Assembly (NCBI GenBank): GCA_030770545.1
Contig: CM061105.1
Coordinates: forward strand, 4,633,001 to 4,697,000
Reading direction: 5' to 3'
From: Macropodus opercularis
Taxonomy: Eukaryota > Chordata > Actinopteri > Anabantiformes > Osphronemidae
Length of the DNA stretch: 64,000 bases
Part shown: positions 36,378 through 48,870 of the stretch, in pieces
Numbering within the stretch: position 1 is the first letter of the stretch
Layout of the letters: every line of letters starts with the position of its first letter
Position numbers and translations under genes: made by a program
The notes under the pieces: model-generated
The model's database searches: none
Told to the model about the DNA's origin: nothing
What the model saw: the letters and a program-made list of their open reading frames with translations, nothing else

Positions 36378-38437
36378 TGACTGTTATTTGGAGCATGGGA
36401 GAATCAAGCACAACTTCATTATGGCTCCATTCGCTTCCACTTATGATGGATATCAAGACTTAGCTTGAAGGCAGAAAAAGAAGATGCACTTCTTTATACT
36501 TTGGCTTTGGTTGGTAGGTTATGTCCTTCCTTGTCTTTTAAAACACCGTCACATCACAGGCCAACTGCAAAGATGCTTTCAAATCTAATTCTGGTTAAAA
36601 GAAGTACAGTATATAAAGTATGCACAATATATTGTACTGCTATAACATTTAAGCACAACAGGAAATTACTGTACCTGTACTTAAAATACTCCTTCACAAA
36701 CAACATCATGTGATCTTTCTGCTTTGATGCTGGTTTAAAAAAAAATCCAGTTTTGAAAGTTATGGTGAAAGAACTGAAGTAACAAACAGCTGATGTCAAA
36801 TATCTTTGATGTTGCAACAGATACATGACAGCTGCTGATTAATGTGAAGCGGATTTACTTTATCTACTACCAGTAGGTTATTCCTCAAGAGGACACCACA
36901 ATTTATTAGCTGAAGCTGCTAATCGGCAAAATGTAATAATATTCATGCGTATAAATGCCAGTTGAGCGACAATGTGGTGTCCAAAGACCTGAATCAAAAC
37001 AATTAAATGACTAAACATTCAAAAACAGATTTATAATGAAATTGTTTACAAAGAGACATTATGGATGGTGTATGAATTAATATATTCTCGACACAGTGTT
37101 CTGTGATAGAAGAAGAATGTCCATTACAAAGCATGTTGTGTGTGAAATTCTTATTCTGTATGAGCTTAAGTTATAGTCGCGTGGATGGTTTCACAGAGAG
37201 ACTTTGATTTACCATCAACTCTGGGTAATTAATGGTTAAACACAGGGCACTGATGGTTACTATGGAAACCCACCTGAGTATTGTGTAATGGGGGTGGGTG
37301 AAAAGTGTATTTTTGTGTTAAATTGTCTGTATTCCAAAAAAAAAGAGTAAATGTCCTTTATCCAGGTCTAGTCTTTCCAAATTCCCTTCTTCTAAACACT
37401 TTGCCCACAAAGAAGCTGAAGACTGCTGCCATTCTGATATTATGCTATGCTGCACTGCCAGGCAATAGCATCAGCATAGTGAAATCTACACCAAGGCAAA
37501 CATTTCCCCATAATCATCTCTTAAAACTGATGTTTTTGTCCGCAGCTTTACGGGCAATAATTTTAAAGGTCTAGCAAGTGTCAGCTTGTGAAAATACATT
37601 TCAGCTGAGCCCTGAATTCAGTCAACACAAAGAAAAGCTTGTGGGGCTTTTTTTTATTCCAGATGCACTTGCAATAAGTGAGGACTGGAATGGATACTGT
37701 TGTAATTTTGGCCAACACAAACCTGCTTCTCCATTCACTCATACATTTATATCATAATAGAAGTACATGTGGCTACGTTTCGGCCCTGGCCAACCTCATC
37801 TATAAACATCAAACCCTCCAGTATGTGACGTGACTGAGCACAAAGTGTTTAAGCAGAAATTTGAAGTAACCTTATAGACTGATATTCAAAGACAATCTCC
37901 AGTGAAAGTGTTTGTCTGTGTGCAATAGAACCTGTTGCCTCCCCGCCGTCCATGGACCAGTGTCATCCAGTGGTAGACGTCCACATACTGTAGTGACATG
38001 CTCATGTTTAGTACTGTGTGTTTAGCGCCTCAACTTTTCTCTCCAGACTAGAATGACGTGCTTAAACACTGACCCAGGACCAGCTTTTCAGTGTTGTGTT
38101 GTGGTGAAGCTGATTTACAAAGCAGCGCATAAGGACAGCCACGGTCTGCGCGTGTGTTTCTACCGAGGCCTGCAGTGAACCTTGTGGTGTTACGGTCGGT
38201 CAGCCCGAAGCGACGTGGTCCTGTTGAAGTAGACCTTGTTGTGTCGCTCTGTTTCTTCAAAGGTGGCCGTTTGAAATCCTCGTATTGTTTTCGTTGTTTC
38301 GGTCCAGCCCTTTCTTCCTCATTTGTCTCCCTCTTTGCCTCCCAGAGTGTTTTAAATGCCTACTGTACAGCTGGTTTTCATTTTCCTCCTCCTGGTTGAA
38401 AAAAGTTCATGCTGCCGAATTTCGAAATGTATTTTTT

Positions 38438-38443
38438 ATTAAA
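38438..38443 (+). terminator. tnk2: candidate distal polyadenylation signal
   Basis: The common variant ATTAAA in a T-rich stretch. It would give a 3' UTR of about 2.2 kb. Confidence 0.3.
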
Positions 38444-38460
38444 GATTTAACTATTTTTTA

Positions 38461-41400
38461 CCCTTTTCTCGTCTTGAGAATCTTTGCACAAATTGCACAA
38501 ATTAAAAGCTGCCTTTAACTATACAGTATAGTGCAAATATTGTGGTATGTAAACATGTATATAGCGGAAACATTAGGCCTTGGCAACTAAGGTTGTTCTC
38601 CTCTAAGTCACGTAGACGTCGTCCAGAGAGGACCCACTCAAATGCAGGGAGGAGGGCGTGTGGGGTCCTGTAGGATGTGTGAGTGGAGAGGTGAGCAAAC
38701 CTCTGCCTGCTAATGAGACACGGTAGAGCATCTATTCATCTCGCTGCTATCGCTGTGTACAGAATGTACAGTATCATTACTCAGTCCCTTTAAAAAAAAA
38801 ATAATAATAATAATAATTGTCTGTTGCTAGAGCTGTTTTGTGCACCGGTGACTCGCATGATTCCCCAGAGAAATGATGGTATTTTTCAGCACAGAGAGGA
38901 GGGTAAATAAAGAGAGAAGAGAGCTGCCAAGGAAGTGCAGAGGAACAGATAAGAGAGTTCTCCATGATGTCTGGAAAAGAAATCCTCCATCGTCTAAAGT
39001 TTATTTATACATAGTACAGCGTATACAGGCACGTACTGTATATAAATATATATTTAGACATAAATCTGTTTAACATTTGAAAAGAAAAAGTCACTGAATT
39101 ACTAAAATGTCTTTACTTAAATTGACTTATTGAAGCAGTATTCAGTGTATAGCTCCTGCTGTCTGACTTCAAGCAGGCTGTCGTAGGCCCTTAACTAGAA
39201 GTGACTGTCATCCCAGCAGAAGGTTTTAATGCCACTGATACTGGAAGGCTGATACAATTTTGGAAGCATGCTGAGTTTGAAATGAGACACTCAGCATGCG
39301 AGTGAAATCAAGACTTCCAGCTTTTATTCAAGGGGGGGAGGGGGTAGTTGCAATTCCTGCTTGGTTAATGTCACAGTTCTGTCAAAGTTAAATGTGTAAT
39401 TTCAAATTTAAATGTGTGCTGTGCAGGACAAATTCCAACAAATGTGAGTGTTAGTCTCCAGTCAAGTCTAGAGACATTTCAATGATATTTAACGCAAACA
39501 AGATTAAGCTGTGACAACAAAAGCTCTAACTTATGTCTAAGAGACTTTTTACTTGTATAATGTTATTGTTGCATGTATTAGTTTATTGAAGCTAAAAATG
39601 ACACAGTATTTTTGATTTCTATTCGATCTTTGTTGCGGAGTTGAAACACAGCTGAGCGGCATAGACACAAACCTTCGGGAGCACAGGAGCAGAGCGAGAG
39701 TAAAGACAGGGTGACAAGAGAAATGGGGAGACAGAAAAAGTGAGTGGGAAGTGGTGTGTAGGGCTTTAGTTCATGGATCCTTCAATACTGTTTGTTTTAG
39801 TCTACTCCTATTATGTAGTAGCTGTTATAAATAACAATCTGGACATTATTAAATCATATTTATCTATATATATATACTGTATATATTTTATAAAGTTGAA
39901 AAACTACTAATGTACAAATAAAAGAAACAATTACCACTAGACTGTTTCTATACTTCCATACTTAGTGTCTGAATCTGACTTTACAGGTCAGATTTTAAGT
40001 TTTTGTGATCAAAGCCCCACCTACTGGATTTGACCTGGAATCGCATTGTTAGTGCTAAACAGGGGTCGGCTACACTGGAATATTCACACCTCCTTCCAAG
40101 CAGAGGAGAAAGGGGACGACGCCTGTCAATCGCAAGAAAGCCGCTATTTCTGTGTTTAATTTATCCAATGAATACTTATGTTATAGTGATTGCTTCTGGA
40201 GATAAATCACATCTCATTAGTCTCTTGTAAAGTACTGTGGATTATGATGTATTATGTCAAGCAGATGGACATGGGTAAGATTTCTTCTGTGCATTGTAGT
40301 AGACCAGCAGTTATTCATTCATAAAAACACTGATCTTTACTGGAAAACATACATGTATGATACATTTTTAGAAATACTGGAGTAATAAAGAAATACTTTC
40401 CGTAAGAAACTAATATTCCCATCAACAATATTACTACTAACGTCAGTGGAGCCAGACCACATCAGTATTTCATGCTTATGGTATTTATTATGTTAATTAT
40501 CATAATTACACCAACATTGAAAACAAATAAAACAAGACGATAGTTCATGTTTAAACAATGATACAGCCAGAGTTTTTGAATATTTATGAATCTTAATAGA
40601 CTGAATAATGAGACAATTAAGCCGCCTTGTACTGTGTGAACCGACTGTGATGACTGTGTACTCACATAACTTATGTCTCTTATATTGTTTTGACACATCC
40701 AGTGCTACTGCTACTCTATTAATAACATAAAAACATAACCATTACCTGTAACTCTTGGGTTGGAAATCAAACCGCATTGAACACTTTACAGCAGGAGCAT
40801 GTGAATAATCTCAGCTCTAGAGACTGAATGCATGTGAAATATGTGTTTCTTCTTCCTTGTCTACTCATTTTCATTTTTTTTAACAGGTTTATTTCTTTGC
40901 TGTAATGAACAAAGTGCTGGGGTATTGTTCCATAATAGCTGAGCGCGATGTTTCTGTGTTTCCCAGGTATCATTCATTTACTTTAAGGATACAATAAAGC
41001 TGGGGAGGTAGTGTGATGTTGTGGCGATGTGCCGTATTTGAAGCAACCATGAGTTCTGCTCTCTTCTAGAGGATCCTGAAGGAGAACTTCAGGTTATCTG
41101 TCTGTAAGTCGAAGCTCGAGCACCATCTATGATTTAAGGAACCTGTTTGCTTCAAAAATAATTATTAGCATATAAAATATGTAGATATCGATATAGATAT
41201 TGGCACGTTCGCCTTTGCTGATTTAGGCTAAAACATTTTTTACACAGTATTGTATAAGTGTAAGTGTCCTACTGGTCATTAGTTTGCAAACTGGTCTTCT
41301 CTCCTTTTTCCACTCCTTATAATTTTTGCTGGCACCTATATTTTACCCTGTGGCGAAAATGGATGCTTATCAGACGAACACACTGCAGAACTGGAAGCTA

Positions 41401-42179
41401 ATGTCCAATCTTCATTTTCTGCCGGCTTCTCCAGGATCTGGTTGCCTTTCCAACCCACGAGAACGAAATATTCAATCTTCTTTTTCAGTATTTTTCTATA
41501 TTACTGCTCCATTTCGCCCGAAGCACCTCTGACCAGGCAGTTATCCAGACCGTGCGGTCAGAATTTCAATCAATCCAAACCAATGTGGATCCCAGAGGAA
41601 CCTGAAAAGCTTATTGACTGCCAAGTAGCTAGGTAGACACTCTGTAGCACCTTGTGCAATGGTCATCTACTGTTTGCTCGAAAAATCAAGACAGAGAGAA
41701 AACATCAGCCAAGGCTTGAACTCAGAACAAGATCAACCAGCACCTCAACCAGTCTTTCAGGTCTACAAGCTTCTGTTCAAGTTGAGCAGTAAGTGACTTT
41801 CAGCACCAGGACCCTACTGTTCCTTGGGCAATTTGTCCACTCAGACCCTTTCTCCAACAAACCTTTCAGATTATAATTTAAAGCACAAACGTGTAGGTGG
41901 CTTGAGAAAGACTCAGGTCAGCTGTAAAAGAACATTATTGGCGGCCCAGGACCCAGCGATCCTCTCAGCCCACCATCCGTTAGAGGCCAATTAGCTTTGT
42001 GCTCATGGTAAATCACTGCGGAAAATACGTGTTTAATCATTAATGTAATGATTTTACAGACATGCTGGAATTCATTCATCACGGACACATCAATTATGAA
42101 AAACTCACAGCAGATAAGGCCCATGGGAAACACAACATCAAACAACAAGAGAAGCACGGAGCAGCAAGTAGCAGTAGTT
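38461..42179. other. gene-free interval
   Basis: No gene is recognised on either strand. The sequence is AT-rich, with short TA repeats (near 39050 and 39870) and scattered open frames under 80 codons. Confidence 0.5.
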
Positions 42180-42310
42180 CGCCACAGTTCATTATATTTA
42201 TATAGGACCAATTCAGAGAGAACTCGCCTCGCAGCGCTTCACATATGAAGACAAAAACAAATCCTACCAATCCCCCTGAGCAAGCAGTAGGCGACAGAGC
42301 AGAGGAAAAA
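42180..42310 (-). repeat. LINE/SINE 3' tail remnant
   Basis: Read on the minus strand, the motif TGAATTGGTCCTATATAAAT resembles the tail of the LINE at 45375-45437 (TGAATTGGCGCGATATAAAT). It is a short, diverged remnant. Confidence 0.45.
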
Positions 42311-42414
42311 AACAGACTGACACAACATAACTCCTATCTGCCAAAAACCCATCCTATTTAAATGAGTTAAGGTGAGTTAAAAACACATTAATAAATCAGG
42401 TGGCGTTTGCAGCT

Positions 42415-42560
42415 GCTCCCCGCGGGGGGAACACGAGACGCGAGCGCTGCCTACTGCCTGCTGAACGCCTTCCCCTGCAGGTTAAAGGTGGCGGCTGTCA
42501 GCTTGGTGGACGCCCGCGTGTCAAACCCAGAATATGGCGGCGCAGCGGCCAAGGCTGATT
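42415..42560. promoter_or_regulatory. short CpG-rich patch
   Basis: A brief GC/CpG-rich block (CCGCGGGG, GACGCGAGCGC, GGCGGCGCAGCGG) in AT-rich DNA. It lies about 0.8 kb before the exon-like block at 43349 and could be its promoter. Confidence 0.3.
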
Positions 42561-43348
42561 CTTTGAAATGGTAATGAACCAACAACGCCACAGTGGTGAG
42601 AGCTGTCTGAAATGCTGTGTTTGTCCTGATTGTGTTGTTTTATAAATGTCTTGTCTCTTCTTCCACTTAGCTAGAGAGGTTATTTATAGGACAGGTAGAC
42701 CTGTTCAATACAATGAGACATTCAGAGTCACTTTAAGCATCGTTTACTGTCATACAGTGATGGAACGATGCCTACATCAATCAATCAGACAACTGTTGTT
42801 TGCCAGGATTGTGCCAGAAGATTTTTTTAAAGCTATTAAGTGTTATGTTGTAATCTTGAGCATATTTTTTTGCTGAATATCAGGGAGTGTACAGATGCTG
42901 CTTCTTACTTTAAGTATGTAAACAACCATCTTCTAGTTTGGCTGCCTGGAGCTTAACCATATTCAGTCACAGATATTGGCCATCTGCAGCAGTGTCATTG
43001 ATTTTAATATGAAATTGCATTACATTTAATACAAGTCCGTAAATTACTACCTGGGCACAGGTTTGATCGTTTTCTGCATTTGTGGCTGTTTTATTTTGTA
43101 CGTCCTACATACAATCATGCTCCACCGTCCGTTACGGACATATATCATAAAACTACCGCTTAGGAATCAGTTTGTTGAGCTAATGGAAGTTTCAGTTGCC
43201 TGCCTCAGAGATTTGACACACTTATAGGAGAGACTACAGCTGATGGACAGTACATCACCTGGTGTGGGTCCACCGTGCTGCCTCGCCCACGGGGCTCTAG
43301 TATCGGGCAGCCTTGTTTTCAACCTCAGTCTTCTTTCTCCTCCTCTAG

Positions 43349-43506
43349 GTGTCCCCCTTCTCCGCCCACCACCCCCCCTCCCCCCGCCTCAATGACCCAT
43401 TAGTGCTGTGAACAGCCGTCAGGGATGCCTGGGGCTCCCGGGCCAAAACACTGAGCAGAGCTGACAGGAGAGAAGAAATGCACCGGAGTGATGAGAGCAC
43501 GGAGAG
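43349..43506 (+). other. exon-like block with strong splice signals
   Basis: A strong pyrimidine tract and AG precede it, and it ends at GAGAG/GTAAGT. Near its end an ATG (43478) opens nine codons (MHRSDESTE), leaving phase 2. The exon-like block at 50876 completes the split codon and stays open. No family is recognised. It may be a 5' exon of an unknown gene or non-coding RNA. Confidence 0.35.
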
Positions 43507-44140
43507 GTAAGTTGGGTGGAAGCGTCGCGTCGCCCTGTTGGAAGCGTTGACAACATCCATCGCCATGAACATAAACACGCTGTGCACTACATGTTCTGTA
43601 CAGTATCTATAGGTAGAGCTGGAGATGGGGAGTTCTCCAACAAACTTTTCCTCCTTCTGCACTTTTTCTTTCTCCAAACCTTACACAACATTTCACTCAG
43701 CCATTTTAAGATTTGTATAACGGGACTGTCGAAAACACTTATGTGTCAGTGTGGGTCTGGTTTTTGTAACTTACTGTTTTACTGCGGTGTCTACTGCTTT
43801 CCATAAGGACCAATCTTCTGGTTCTTGCTAAACATCAGTCTGTGATGTTTTTCCTTTTGTCTCCTGCCCATCATAACAGTTACATATTAGTGGAAATATT
43901 TAGTTGCAAAAGCAAAAGCTCATAATTATTCTGATAACACCCAACCCATGAAATACTTTCAGTGATGCATGCAAACATTTCACTTAAACACAACTACTGT
44001 AAAACAACATTTTTCATTGTTTGTTTGGGAAAAGCTATTTCACAGCCCAGTATTTATCACGCAGATTATGAAAAATACTTTCTCCTTCTCAAGTAAAATG
44101 CTTAACGTGAACTGTCCAGATTAGCTAGAGCACTGTTGCA
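43507..44140. other. non-coding stretch
   Basis: AT-rich with no recognisable feature. The longest open frame, 43516-43806, has no motif. Confidence 0.45.
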
Positions 44141-44149
44141 TATTCTCTT

Positions 44150-45437
44150 CTGAACATCCTACTTACAGAAGCTCTTTACAGGCATTTGTCATCCGTTGCC
44201 TTCAGTACTGCAGTGACTTGTTACAGGAGTGTTTGTGTGCAGATGATCCAAAATGCAGCATCACGTCTTGTTTCTACTCAACCAGGAGGGACAACACTCC
44301 ACACCACTCTTCATATTCCAGTACCTTCTATCTCTATGCATCATGTTCATGAATCATGAATAGAGTCATTCCAACAGAGCAATTGCAATTTATTATACCC
44401 TTGTCTTTTAGGTTCCTTATATTTTGTTTTATTCAACAATCGCAAGGATCAAATATGAAAATTAAAATACAAATAAGCCACATTTTTCCCCTGAGGAGGC
44501 TGTGACTCTTTGTGGAAAAGATATTGCGGTGCCATTGTCACCCAACCCTAGCAGTAAAATCCCACAATACAACAAGGAAAAAATAATAAAAATAATAAGT
44601 CCAGAGTCTGACTGGACTTAGGAAGAGAGATCACATTTCTCCAACATTAGTTTCTCTGCATTGGCTCCCTGTCAAAACTAGGATAGAATTCAAAATTCTT
44701 CTCCTCACCTACAAAGCTCTTCATAATAAAGCTCCATCTTATCTTAAAGATCTCATGGCTCCTTATGCTCCCAACAGAACGCTTGGTTCTCAGAGCGCTG
44801 GTCTACTTGTGGTTCCTAGAGTTTCTAAATGTAGAACGGGAGGCAGAGCCTTCTGGTCACTATGAACCATCTCTTAGTTAAGCTGCTATAGACTTAGATG
44901 CTGGGGGACGTCCTTTATTGACTGAGCTCTTTTTTCTCTTTTTCTTCTATCCACTAACATGCCTCCATTTCCACATGTGACTAACTTTGTCTCTTTTCTC
45001 TCCTAGTTGTGTTTCTCCCCTTCTGTCTCTCTCTATTCTCATCTACAGGTATCATCAGACTCAGAGCCGTGTGTCTCCAGTGTTCAGTTGCTGGTCCAAC
45101 CATCCTGTCTGTGTCTGTTGCTGCTTGTTTTGTTGTTGTTGTTGTTCTTTTCTCTCTTCTCTATCCCCTCACCCCAACCGGTCAAGGCAGATGGCCGCCC
45201 ACACTGAGCCTGGGTCTGCTGGAGGTTTCTTCCTCGTTAGAGAGGGAGTTTTTCCTCCACTGTTGCTATTTAAATGTACAATTTATCGATTGGCTACAAT
45301 TAAAAGCTTGCTCTATGTGGGAATTGTTGGGTTTAGTTGTGTAAGGTCTTAAAACCTTACTTGTAAAGTGCCTCAAGATAACTGATGTTGTGAATTGGCG
45401 CGATATAAATAAAGTTGAATCGAAATTGAATTGAATA
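44150..45437 (+). mobile_element. L2/Rex-type LINE 3' fragment
   Basis: Plus-strand remnants of a non-LTR reverse transcriptase C-terminus are seen near 44200 and at 44650-44860 (LHWLPVKTRIEFKILLLTYK, then PSYLKDLMAPYAPNRTL and LLVVPRVSKCRTGGRAF). They are followed by a long 3' UTR and the tail GAATTGGCGCGATATAAATA with GAATTGAA repeats. About 240 unrelated bases interrupt it (roughly 44360-44620). It is 5' truncated and dead. Open frames at 44987-45352 fall in its UTR. The clade is a judgement by eye. Confidence 0.75.
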
Positions 45438-48200
45438 ATTAATAAAGGTAACGTCTCAAGCCATCTTGTCTAGTTGATGTACTGTAGGAGTAATTTTTCT
45501 CCAATACAGGATGACACTGCAATAGATTCCAACTTAAATATTTCATTAGAGATAGAAGAAGGTTTATTTTGAACATGACCCCCGTATGAATATGAATACG
45601 GTTAAACAGTTAAACAATGTGAAATCTGCCTTCCTAAAGTAAGAAAACCCTCTTTATGAGTAAACTAAAGTGTGTGTTGGAACCTCCTTGGTGCATTTAG
45701 CTCAGAGCAATCTAATATCACAGCTTATCATAGATTCATATCTTCAAGGTTGTAACTGCCGTGGAAGAAAACCATTTCCCACGATCTCAAGGTATTTGTT
45801 GGCTAAATGCTGTGGCTCAACAGTGAGTCCACAGAGAGTCTGCAATAACAAGAGGACACTGCAGCCTATTTTAAATACAGTAGCAGATGTTCTGACCTTT
45901 TCTTTAAAAACTAGAAGGACGCTTAGCTCCGTAATGTTGCTCGTACCATTTAGGAACGCCAGCCGTTTTAATTTGGGGTTTTGGCTTTTACTAACCTATG
46001 TACAGCTTGGGTTCCGACAGCATTAGCCATCAAAGCAATGGCGATGGTGGCTGGGTGTGGAACCACACAAGTATTTCCATAAAGACATAAGACCATGGAT
46101 GCAACACATTAATATGTGAGCATGTGTTCATACAGTATGTAGGTATTTCGTGTGAATGTTTAGTTGGTTTAACCTTTAAATTTCAATCTTTTTTGCACTG
46201 ATATTGCTCCAAATGTCAGTTTTGCTGCTCAGTGACTTGTGAAGAAAAAAAAAAAGAAAAGACTGGAACAGAAAATAATTAAATGACTACGAACGAACTT
46301 TATGTATAGCAGGTTCCTTCTCTTTCTTTGGCCTTTGCGTTCATCCAACATGAAAGACTTTAATTTCACCTACGAAAGATCAACAGTTGGAAAGAGATAG
46401 CAAGCTCATTTCCTGTCACACAGTTCAAGCGTAATTGCAGACAGCTCACCTTTCGCTTTAAAGGCGAATGGGAAGGGTCGAAACACACAGTTACCTTTGA
46501 CGAACATCTAGTCAGTAATGAGTCTGCAGCCAACCAACTGAACTCGATTTGCAATACAGGAGAATAATACGCAGGCCGGCAAAGACGTTTTCACCTGTAG
46601 CATAAACAAGAAGAGGTCGACAAGTTATCTACAGGAAAAGTTAAACGTAACTGTGGATGTGTTATTACTACATATGGCAGTTGTTTAAGTGGCCACTGTG
46701 GAACCAACAAGTTCGCCTACATCTGTAGTTTTGTACAGTAGGTTTAGCCTGATCCAAAAGTCATGTGTGCGTAGACCACGTAGGATCAACATATGAAGTG
46801 TTTTCTCATCTGGTGCTCTCAGCGTATTAACGTATCAAGACGCTCTCATGCCGCCTGTCAGCGTTCTGCTTTGTGTGTGTATTTGGCTTTTTCTTTTCTA
46901 CAGATCCCTCCCGACGTCCGTGGTAGATGCGCTCAACGTTGAGCGCGTGCACGTGAAGGTGGCTGCGTTGGAGGGTTAGGCCACCGCGCGCTGCACAGAG
47001 CCGACGCCAGCGGATGATCTGTAACCCTGTAAACACTCCTGCTCCAGCGCATTTGTCCTTATTATGCCTGAGGGACCACAGGGTGTTGAGATTACAGTAA
47101 GACCACAGGGGTGTGTGGGGAAAGACAGTATAAATACAGAGGGGATATGTGGCAAGCAGACTTTATTTCTATATAGTGATAAATACTAAAAATAAATGAT
47201 TAAACTGTGACTCAATGTGTGGTTAAAACCTCGTATTATTTGTTTGATTTAGGTTAAATTGGAGCCATTCCTACACTTTGGAAAAGCTGTGACATCGCTA
47301 ACGTTCCGTGGCTAATGGCGGGTAAAGAAAGCCATATACACTATTAATGATCCCTCATACACTTTGCACCGCAGATACGCTGCTGCAGTAAGAGCATAAT
47401 GAGGGATGTGTTGTATCAGGACGTCTGCAGAATATTGGAGCTCGCAGTGGAAGCATGACATGTACACGGCGCGTTACTGCACTGGCTCCCGCAGCGTAGC
47501 GGGTGTCGTGCGTGAACCCCCGGACGCCAGACCTCACAGGCAGGCGAGAGCTGAGTGCACGTGTGAAGCAGAATTCTTTTTTTTTTTTACCCAGGAGTCC
47601 TCCCGACTAGCTTCCCACTGACACCATGATGAATGGCTTCATGTTCACTACATGCGTTTGTCTGTGTGTGTGTGTGTGTGTAACACCCCTCCATCCCATT
47701 AAGCTGCCTGGGGATAATTAAATAGGTTTGAGGAGCAGCCTTACTATTGTTTATTTACTTGTTTGTCTAAAATGATACATGAGAAGAGAGAAAATAGGAA
47801 GGGACGCTTGGGGTGAATTGCGCCAAGCTCGGTATATTCAGGGCCGTGTCCTCGGTTAATGAAATATGAGAATGAGGAGAAGTCATGCACTTTTGTACGT
47901 TGCTCTGTGTGTGCGCTGCCCATCTACAGACACACAATACCTGCTGGTGTGTTGGCAAAGAATTCTGGACCCTAATTAATTCTTGTCTCTAAGCCCTGTA
48001 ATATTAAAATCTGTGACTCCCTGTTGTACTGGAAAACGATGAGGGTGGCCTTGACCCTTTGACCCAAAACAGAAGAACATGTGGGAATTGGGTTTGCTTG
48101 AGGAAAATAAATTTCACATATGAGACACTGGCTCGGGTCTTTCTAAAATAGTTTCTGAAGCATTTGTCTACAATAAGGATGAAGCGTTTCGACGCCGGAC
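45438..48200. other. gene-free interval
   Basis: No family is recognised. The 118-codon plus-strand frame at 45670-46026 has no motif and no clear splice context. Confidence 0.5.
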
Positions 48201-48203
48201 TGG

Positions 48204-48870
48204 GTGTGGAGCTTAGATATTGTTCTGCTGGAGCCACTCTCCTACGGTAGCTTAGGGCTCACAGCCCCACGGGTTCCAATTACCACGGGTACCACTGCTG
48301 CCTTCATCTCCCGCAACTTTTCTCTTAATATTTCTCGAGCCTCTTGTGTTCCTTCTCCCCGATGTTGCTTTCTCTGCTCGTCCATCACTTCTACAGCCCG
48401 ACAGCTACTGTGGTTAGCCGTGAGCAGTTTGTCCGGCTGGACCTTGGAAGTCTTGGTCATTCCCAGTCACCTTCGGGACTGCACGCGTCTGTGGGGTTAC
48501 TTCCCGCAGCCTGCACCCGTGGTCCTGCCTGGTGTGACCTGGCTTCTATGGATGTTGCATTTAGAGTTTGTCTATGTGCTGCTGTGATTAGTGTCTTTCT
48601 GTCCAGCGTTGAATGTTCTTCCTATTTAGCTGATTTCTGTGGACTCGACTTGACTGTTGTTGTTTTGTTGCACGAGAAATCCCCAGGTAATTGTAGCTGT
48701 AGATTCTTGTGGTGTGCATCAGTGAATCCATGTAGCAGACGTGGCCGATGTTTGCATGAAAAGTTCTTGGTGAAGGCTTTTATAGTCCTATTGATCTGGT
48801 ATAATTCCAAACTTTCCAGGATCCAGGTGTGAGGCAAAGCCTTGGCATCAGAAGGTAGAAACAATCCATA
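48204..48870 (-). mobile_element. RLE-type LINE (R4/Rex6-like) fragment
   Basis: Minus-strand frames show reverse-transcriptase sequence at 48864-48740 (ALPHTWILESLELYQINRT, then IKAF) and the C-terminal part at 48460-48242 (DKLLTAN, AVVPVVIGTRGAVSPKLP). The central part of the polyprotein is missing and the rest is shifted. These signatures occur in fish LINEs with a restriction-like endonuclease. Two longer open frames on the opposite strand (48204-48587, 48344-48832) are shadows. Confidence 0.65.

Larger units (their letters stand above)
36267..38460 (+). other. tnk2: probable tnk2 3' UTR
   Basis: AT-rich, with no credible open frame. AATAAA lies at 36372-36377 and ATTAAA at 38438-38443, so short and long 3' ends are possible. 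Which is used cannot be read from sequence. Confidence 0.5.

Noticed and set aside
44987..45352. Three overlapping plus-strand frames of 66-121 codons
   Set aside because: They lie in the 3' UTR of a LINE copy and overlap one another in different frames.
48204..48832. Plus-strand frames of 127 and 162 codons
   Set aside because: The minus strand carries LINE protein motifs here, so these are shadow frames without a family or splice context.
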